Shown in pieces: positions 59,312 through 64,000 of a stretch of 64,000 bases of DNA. This DNA comes from Alistipes sp. (GTDB lineage: Bacteria > Bacteroidota > Bacteroidia > Bacteroidales > Rikenellaceae). Made by a program: the position numbers and the translations under genes. Location: contig JAGBTZ010000049.1 in assembly GCA_017631055.1 (NCBI GenBank), forward strand, positions 1-64,000, written 5' to 3'. The first letter of the stretch is position 1; the number at the start of each line of letters is the position of its first letter. The notes below the pieces were generated by a model. The model saw only the letters and a list, made by a program, of their open reading frames with translations, had not been told where the DNA came from and ran no database searches.

Positions 59312-60709
59312 ATGCGCAGAATAATCGTTTTACTCGGTTTGCTACTTACTACACTCGCAACAAACGTGGTCGGGGCGGAGGATATTGCCCATGGTGTGAG
59401 GGTTGTGGTAATTGATGCGGGGCATGGTGGCCCGAAGTATCCGGGTGCAAGTTATCGCGGTGTTACCGAGAAGAGCCTGAACTTGAAAGTTGCGCTCAAG
59501 TTGGGCGAACTTATCGAGAATAGAATGCCCGATGTGAAGGTTGTCTACACCCGCACGACCGATATGCAGTTCTCTTCGGATTTGAATAAAGATTTGCAGG
59601 CTCGTGCCGAGATAGCCAATAAGGCGGGAGGCGATATTTTTATCTCGATTCATGCCAACGCAGCGCGTTCGACAAGCGCTCGAGGAGTCGAGACTCTGGT
59701 TATGGGCGAGAGCCCCCTGGAGCAGCGCGTGAACGAGAGCGTTCTCTTTGCCAACAACAAGGAGGAGTTTATCGATATGTCGAACGAGAAGACTGCGGCA
59801 GTGGTGAGGGCATATATCCAAAATCTTCAATTCACCTATGGTGAGTATAGCGAGATGATGGCGCGTCTTATCCAGAAAAACTACGCCAAGTCGGGCCGTG
59901 TGGCTCGTGGTATCAAGCGTCAGCCTTTGAAAGTGCTCTATGCTACCGATATGCCGAGTGTGCTGACCGAGATAGGCTTTATGTCCAATCCCGAGGAGTT
60001 GAAGTATATGACCTCCGAGAAGGGCCAAACCGAGATTGCCGAAAATCTCTATAACGCAGTTAAGGAGTATTCGGACTTTGTGCGTAAGTCGTTGCTTGTC
60101 GATGAGCCGTCCAAGAGTTCCGCTGTGGCTGTGACTCCCTCGCAGAAGGCTGTCGAGGTGGCAAAGGATAGCGCTACGGCGAAGAGTGTGCAGACGGCAA
60201 ATCTGCCTATCAAGAAGCCCGCAGAGGCGGTGACAGAGGTTAAGAAGGTTGATGTGGCGGATGTGAAAGATAAGGTCCAGTCGGCACCCAAGCCGGTGGC
60301 GGGTGTGGAGAAGGTTGTCGCTCAACCTAAGTCTGAGCCCGCGAAGAGCGTTCAGCCGAAGAGTGAGCCCGCCAAAGCCGAGCCCGCGAAGAGTGTTCAG
60401 CCCAACCCCGAGGCGGCAAAGCAACCGGCAACACAGCCCGTAAAACAACCCGCTGCTCAACCAAAGGGTAGGAGTTTTGTAGTACAAATTATGGCGAGCA
60501 CAACTCCGCTCTCGTTGGAGGATGCACGATTTGGAAAGCAACGTGGCAAGGTGAGCCAATATACGGCAGATGGTGCTTATAAATACAAGTATTGCGTGGG
60601 CAACTACTCCGACCGCGAGAGCGCACAACGAGCAGCAATGTCGTTGCGTGCAGAGTTTAGTGGTGCTTTTGTGGTTGAAGTTGAGGGTAGTAGCGTGGTT
60701 AAGCGTTAA
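59312..60709 (+). CDS. amiC: N-acetylmuramoyl-L-alanine amidase with SPOR domain
   Basis: A 465-residue exported cell-wall hydrolase for daughter-cell separation. Signal peptide MRRIIVLLGLLLTTLATNVV-GA. The Amidase_3 domain runs to about residue 255: VVIDAGHGGPKYPG (zinc His), EKSLNLKVALKLGEL, FISIHANAA (zinc His) and MPSVLTEIGFMSNPEE (catalytic Glu). A linker with Pro/Lys-rich repeats (QPKSEPAKSVQPKSEPAK type) leads to a C-terminal SPOR domain (about 390-465, GRSFVVQIMAS onwards) that binds denuded septal glycan. mlaD follows after 39 bp. The symbol is by analogy. Confidence 0.93.
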   Translation: MRRIIVLLGLLLTTLATNVVGAEDIAHGVRVVVIDAGHGGPKYPGASYRGVTEKSLNLKVALKLGELIENRMPDVKVVYTRTTDMQFSSDLNKDLQARAEIANKAGGDIFISIHANAARSTSARGVETLVMGESPLEQRVNESVLFANNKEEFIDMSNEKTAAVVRAYIQNLQFTYGEYSEMMARLIQKNYAKSGRVARGIKRQPLKVLYATDMPSVLTEIGFMSNPEELKYMTSEKGQTEIAENLYNAVKEYSDFVRKSLLVDEPSKSSAVAVTPSQKAVEVAKDSATAKSVQTANLPIKKPAEAVTEVKKVDVADVKDKVQSAPKPVAGVEKVVAQPKSEPAKSVQPKSEPAKAEPAKSVQPNPEAAKQPATQPVKQPAAQPKGRSFVVQIMASTTPLSLEDARFGKQRGKVSQYTADGAYKYKYCVGNYSDRESAQRAAMSLRAEFSGAFVVEVEGSSVVKR

Positions 60710-60748
60710 TGCTCATGGTTTTAATGATATAATACAAAATGAAAAGAT

Positions 60749-61717
60749 ATGAAAAAAGAGGTTAAAATTGGAATTTTTGCAGTTGTAGTGTTGCTTGCGA
60801 CATGGGCAGGTGTGCGCTTTTTGAGTGGTCTGGATGTCTTCAGCCGTACTCGTACCTACTATGTCGACTATACCGAGGTGTCGGGCATTGCACAGGCTTC
60901 GCCTGTGATGATTCTCGGTGTGAAGGTGGGCTCGGTGACCGAAATTAAACTCGACCCCACGAAGGCCGAAGGCGTGAGATTGACTTTGGAGGTTAGTCGT
61001 GATTACGATTTGCCGGTTGATTCGAAGGCTAAACTCTTTAGTGATGGTCTGATGGGTGGTAAGGCGATTGCCATCGAGTATGGAACATCCGCAGAGTTCC
61101 TCAAGAGTGGTGATAATATCACTGCCGCATACGACAAGGGCTTGATGGATATCGCCGGAGCCGAATTGGAGGGCTTGACCAAGAAGATTGGCGAGGCTCT
61201 CGGGTCGCTGACTGCAACACTCGACAATGTGAACGCTCTGCTGGATGATAACCGCAAGAGCTTCAATGGCGTGATGCAAAACCTCGACTCGATGACCGGC
61301 TCGATGGATGATGTGCTTACGGGCAAGAAGGCCGATTTGGCTGCTATTGTCGATAACCTCTCGGCATTTGCCGATGCATTGGGCCGCAATAGTGCGAAGA
61401 TTGATTCGGTGGTTACCAATGTGGCAACCGTTGCAGACCAGTTCGCAGCAGCAGATGTAGCCAATTCGTTGCAGCAAACTCTCTCGAAACTCAACTCTAC
61501 GCTCGATAAACTCAATAGCGGTGAGGGTACAGTTGGTAAGTTGATGAGCGATGAGGCTCTATACGACAATCTCGCAATGGCGAGTGCCAACCTTTCGACT
61601 CTGCTTGCCGACTTGCAGGCATACCCCAAGCGATATGTTCACTTCTCGCTCTTCGGTCGTGGTGCGAAGGCTGACGAGCGTGCCCACAAGAAGGCTGCCG
61701 AGGCTCAGGCTGAGTAA
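60749..61717 (+). CDS. mlaD: MlaD/MCE-family lipid-transport protein
   Basis: A 322-residue periplasmic lipid-binding protein anchored by one N-terminal helix (KIGIFAVVVLLATWAGVRFL). A single MCE domain (YYVDYTEVSGIAQASPVMIL; DGLMGGKAIAIEYG) is followed by a long helical tail with DNVNALLDDNRKSFNGVMQN-type repeats, longer than in E. coli MlaD, which could form a tunnel to the outer membrane. The MlaE/MlaF partners are not in this window. It stands between amiC and mutS2, 39 bp from each. Confidence 0.93.
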   Translation: MKKEVKIGIFAVVVLLATWAGVRFLSGLDVFSRTRTYYVDYTEVSGIAQASPVMILGVKVGSVTEIKLDPTKAEGVRLTLEVSRDYDLPVDSKAKLFSDGLMGGKAIAIEYGTSAEFLKSGDNITAAYDKGLMDIAGAELEGLTKKIGEALGSLTATLDNVNALLDDNRKSFNGVMQNLDSMTGSMDDVLTGKKADLAAIVDNLSAFADALGRNSAKIDSVVTNVATVADQFAAADVANSLQQTLSKLNSTLDKLNSGEGTVGKLMSDEALYDNLAMASANLSTLLADLQAYPKRYVHFSLFGRGAKADERAHKKAAEAQAE

Positions 61718-61756
61718 TAATTGACACTGTAATAGATATTAAGCTCAACGGAGAGT

Positions 61757-64000
61757 ATGTCAAATCCTGCGAAATTGGAATCGAGCATAGGTTTCGACCG
61801 AGTGCGTGAACAGATTATTGCACTCTGTTCGATGCGCCGTGCGCAGGAGATGCTCTCGGGCGAGGGCTTTTCGACCTCGAGGCGCGAAATCGAACTCCGT
61901 CTTTCGCTTACCGATGAGGTGAGCCGACTACTCTCGATGGAGCAGGAGTTTCCGCGTGAGGAGTTCTCGGATATTGCCGAGATTGTCCGCAAAATCGAGA
62001 TTGAGGGTACTTTCCTCGATACGTCAGAGGTTGTTACGCTTGTTCGAGCACTCCGTTCGGCCGGGGAGGTGTCGTCATTTATCTTGAGCCGCGAGGCTGC
62101 GGCCTACCCTTCGGTTAGAGCCTTGAGCGAGGGTGTTGCCTCGTTTGTGCATATCGTTGCCGAGGCCGATCGCATTATCGACAACTTCGGTCAGGTGAGG
62201 GATAACGCCTCGCCCGAACTTAGTGATATACGCCGCGAAATCCGTGCTCGCGAGGGCCAGGTGTCCAAGCGTCTGCATCAGGTCTTGAATGCCGCCAAGA
62301 GTGCCGGCATAGTCGATGCCGATGCGATGATATCTATTCGCGAGGGTAGGGCAGTGATACCTGTGGCAGCGGGTAATAAGCGTAAACTTCAAGGATTTAT
62401 ACACGACGAATCGGCTACGGGTAAGACCTTCTATATCGAGCCTGTGGAGGTTGTCGAACTCAATAACGAACTCAAAGAGTTGGAGTACTCGGAGCGCAGG
62501 GAGATTGTGCGCATCTTGAGCCGCTTTACCGATATGTTGCGCCCCGAGGTGGTGGCTATAGCCTCGGCCGAGGAGTACCTCGCAACGATAGATATGCTGC
62601 GAGCCAAGGCTCGTTGGGCAGCCGAGAATGGGGCTGTTAAGCCGATACTCTCTACGGAGGGTCGCTTGGTCTTGCGAACAGCACGTCACGCTCTGCTCGA
62701 GCAGACACTGCGTGCGCAGGGTCGCAAAATTGTGCCTCTTGATATGGAACTCGATAGCCATAAGCGTATTATGGTCATCTCGGGTCCCAATGCCGGAGGT
62801 AAGTCGGTATGCCTTAAGACGGCGGGTTTGGTGCAGTATATGTTCCAATGTGGATACCTTGTGCCGGTGGCCGAGAACTCGGAGCTGCCGATTTTCGACC
62901 GTATATATATAGATATAGGCGATGAGCAGTCGATTGACAACGACCTGTCGACCTACTCTTCGCACCTGACCAATATGAAGGAGATGCTCTCGGGAGCCTC
63001 CGAGCGAACGATGGTGCTTATTGATGAGTTCGGCTCGGGCACTGAGCCGGTGATTGGAGGAGCCATTGCCGAGGCGATATTGGAACGATTGGTCGAGCGC
63101 AAGTGTTATGGAGTGATTACCACCCACTACTCCAATATCAAGTACTATGCTGCCAATACCGATGGAATTTCGAATGGAGCGATGATGTTCGATGTGCAGA
63201 ATATCCGCCCTCTGTTCCGCCTCGAGACGGGTAAGCCTGGTAGTTCGTTTGCAATCGAGATTGCCCGCAAGATAGGACTCCCCGAGCAGATTATCCGCTC
63301 GGCAAGCGAGAAGGTGGGCTCCGATCATATCAATATCGAGAAGCAGTTGCGCGAGATTGCCCGCGACAAGCGTTATTGGGAGCAGAAGCGCGACCGCATA
63401 CGCATTGCCGATAAGAAGGTCGATGAACTCGAGCAGCGTTATAAGGAGCAGTTGGAGCGCATCCGCAGCGAGCGTAACGAGATTATAGGCAAGGCGAAGC
63501 AGGAGGCTAAGGAACTCGTGAAGGAGGCTAATCGCCAAATTGAGAATACGATTAAGACTATCCGCGAGTCGCAAGCCGAGCGAGATATGACCCGCTTGGC
63601 TCGTCAAGAGTTGCAGGAGTTCCGCGAGGCGGTCGAGAATGAGTCGGCAATGGATGCCGAGCGTGATGAGAAGGTCGCTCGCGAAATGGAGCGATTGGAG
63701 CGCCGCAGGGCTCGCCGTGCCGAACGCAAAAATGCGACAGGTAAGGAGCCGGCTCAAACCGTGCCTGAGCCGCCCAAACCCAAGGAGGTTGAGGTGGGCT
63801 CAAAGGTTAAAATCGAGGGTCAGGATATGGTTGGCGTGGTGCAGTCGATCAAGAGCAAGAAGGCTCAGGTAGCCTTTGGTCATATTCTGACAACTGTCGA
63901 TAAGGAGCGACTGAAGGTGGTCTCGAGTGCTGAGTATCGCGAGGCTACACGCCCCGTGACACCTCGCACAGTGATTGCTACCGAAATCTCGGAGCGCAGA
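61757..64000 (+). CDS. mutS2: MutS2 endonuclease (runs off the window end)
   Basis: The first 748 residues of a MutS2 protein, open to the last base of the window. N-terminal helical core and clamp up to about 320; ATPase with Walker A GPNAGGKS (343-350), Walker B MVLIDEFGSGTEP, and the His-loop VITTHYSNIKYY. A long coiled coil (about 520-660, rich in Arg/Glu/Lys) follows, then a KOW-like segment EVGSKVKIEGQDMVGVVQSI. The Smr nuclease domain expected at the C terminus would lie beyond the window. MutS2 acts in anti-recombination and, in some bacteria, in rescue of collided ribosomes. The ATG at 61757 follows mlaD by 39 bp. Confidence 0.95.
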   Translation, partial: MSNPAKLESSIGFDRVREQIIALCSMRRAQEMLSGEGFSTSRREIELRLSLTDEVSRLLSMEQEFPREEFSDIAEIVRKIEIEGTFLDTSEVVTLVRALRSAGEVSSFILSREAAAYPSVRALSEGVASFVHIVAEADRIIDNFGQVRDNASPELSDIRREIRAREGQVSKRLHQVLNAAKSAGIVDADAMISIREGRAVIPVAAGNKRKLQGFIHDESATGKTFYIEPVEVVELNNELKELEYSERREIVRILSRFTDMLRPEVVAIASAEEYLATIDMLRAKARWAAENGAVKPILSTEGRLVLRTARHALLEQTLRAQGRKIVPLDMELDSHKRIMVISGPNAGGKSVCLKTAGLVQYMFQCGYLVPVAENSELPIFDRIYIDIGDEQSIDNDLSTYSSHLTNMKEMLSGASERTMVLIDEFGSGTEPVIGGAIAEAILERLVERKCYGVITTHYSNIKYYAANTDGISNGAMMFDVQNIRPLFRLETGKPGSSFAIEIARKIGLPEQIIRSASEKVGSDHINIEKQLREIARDKRYWEQKRDRIRIADKKVDELEQRYKEQLERIRSERNEIIGKAKQEAKELVKEANRQIENTIKTIRESQAERDMTRLARQELQEFREAVENESAMDAERDEKVAREMERLERRRARRAERKNATGKEPAQTVPEPPKPKEVEVGSKVKIEGQDMVGVVQSIKSKKAQVAFGHILTTVDKERLKVVSSAEYREATRPVTPRTVIATEISERR

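Noticed and set aside
62075..63757. 560-aa antisense ORF at the end of the window
   Set aside because: Lies wholly opposite mutS2, whose ATPase motifs are intact on the + strand.

Overview
The window is a gene-dense chromosomal segment from a member of the Bacteroidota, most likely order Bacteroidales. The gene content supports this: a Rne/Rng ribonuclease next to a tiny COX24-like protein, a coaX-OMP-TPR-lptC-CNNM-PPIase block, tsaD divergent from tamB, mreBCD-mrdA-rodA, and lptD beside an amiC/mlaD pair. Start codons rarely have Shine-Dalgarno sequences, and several upstream regions carry the Bacteroidota -7 box TAnnTTTG. A Rikenellaceae/Alistipes-like source is possible but cannot be shown from this sequence alone. 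I found no rRNA, tRNA, CRISPR array, insertion sequence or prophage.

Layout. 1-5.5 kb: HU, a 29-residue basic protein, rng and mfd. 5.5-13.2 kb: coaX, an outer-membrane protein, a TPR protein, lptC, a CBS/CNNM membrane protein and a SurA/PpiD-type isomerase, all + strand. 13.4-19.1 kb: a complete RND efflux operon. 19.3-22.8 kb (-): lipocalin, TonB-dependent receptor and a His-rich membrane protein. 22.9-25.2 kb: secreted PHP phosphoesterase (+) and tsaD (-). 25.3-32.2 kb: tamB, then exbB-exbD-tonB and a DUF1573 protein. 32.3-36.5 kb: thiL (-), surE with a NarL-type two-component pair (+), and a membrane-anchored rubrerythrin-like protein (-). 36.6-44 kb: pgi (-) and the mreBCD-mrdA-rodA cell-shape operon (+). 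44-50 kb: GT2 glycosyltransferase (-), a DUF115-like protein (+), and an operon of Na+/bile-acid-type symporter, acyltransferase and Omp85-like barrel (-). 50.2-56.3 kb (-): grpE-dnaJ-small membrane protein-mutL-rhomboid-EEP hydrolase. 56.3-64 kb: lptD (-), then amiC, mlaD and a mutS2 that runs off the end (+).

The theme is housekeeping and envelope biogenesis: LPS export (LptC, LptD), lipid trafficking (TamB, MlaD), energised outer-membrane transport (ExbB/ExbD/TonB plus a receptor), cell wall (Mre, PBP2, RodA, AmiC), protein quality control (DnaJ, GrpE, PPIase, rhomboid), and DNA repair (Mfd, MutL, MutS2).

The least explained material is intergenic. A 124-bp element occurs twice (19108-19231 and 49888-50011). 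Both copies have the same length and a conserved core, but different arms that are self-complementary in each copy, with compensatory changes in an inner hairpin. In both places the element is followed in the same order by a short tandem array, a run of nine C and an A-rich run abutting the stop of a minus-strand gene. Heptamer arrays (mostly RGCCATT, always the same polarity) recur in five intergenic gaps, and two AT-rich heptamer arrays and one nonamer array also occur. The 38-bp gap at 44946-44983 holds two interlocked divergent promoters predicted to give leaderless or nearly leaderless mRNAs.
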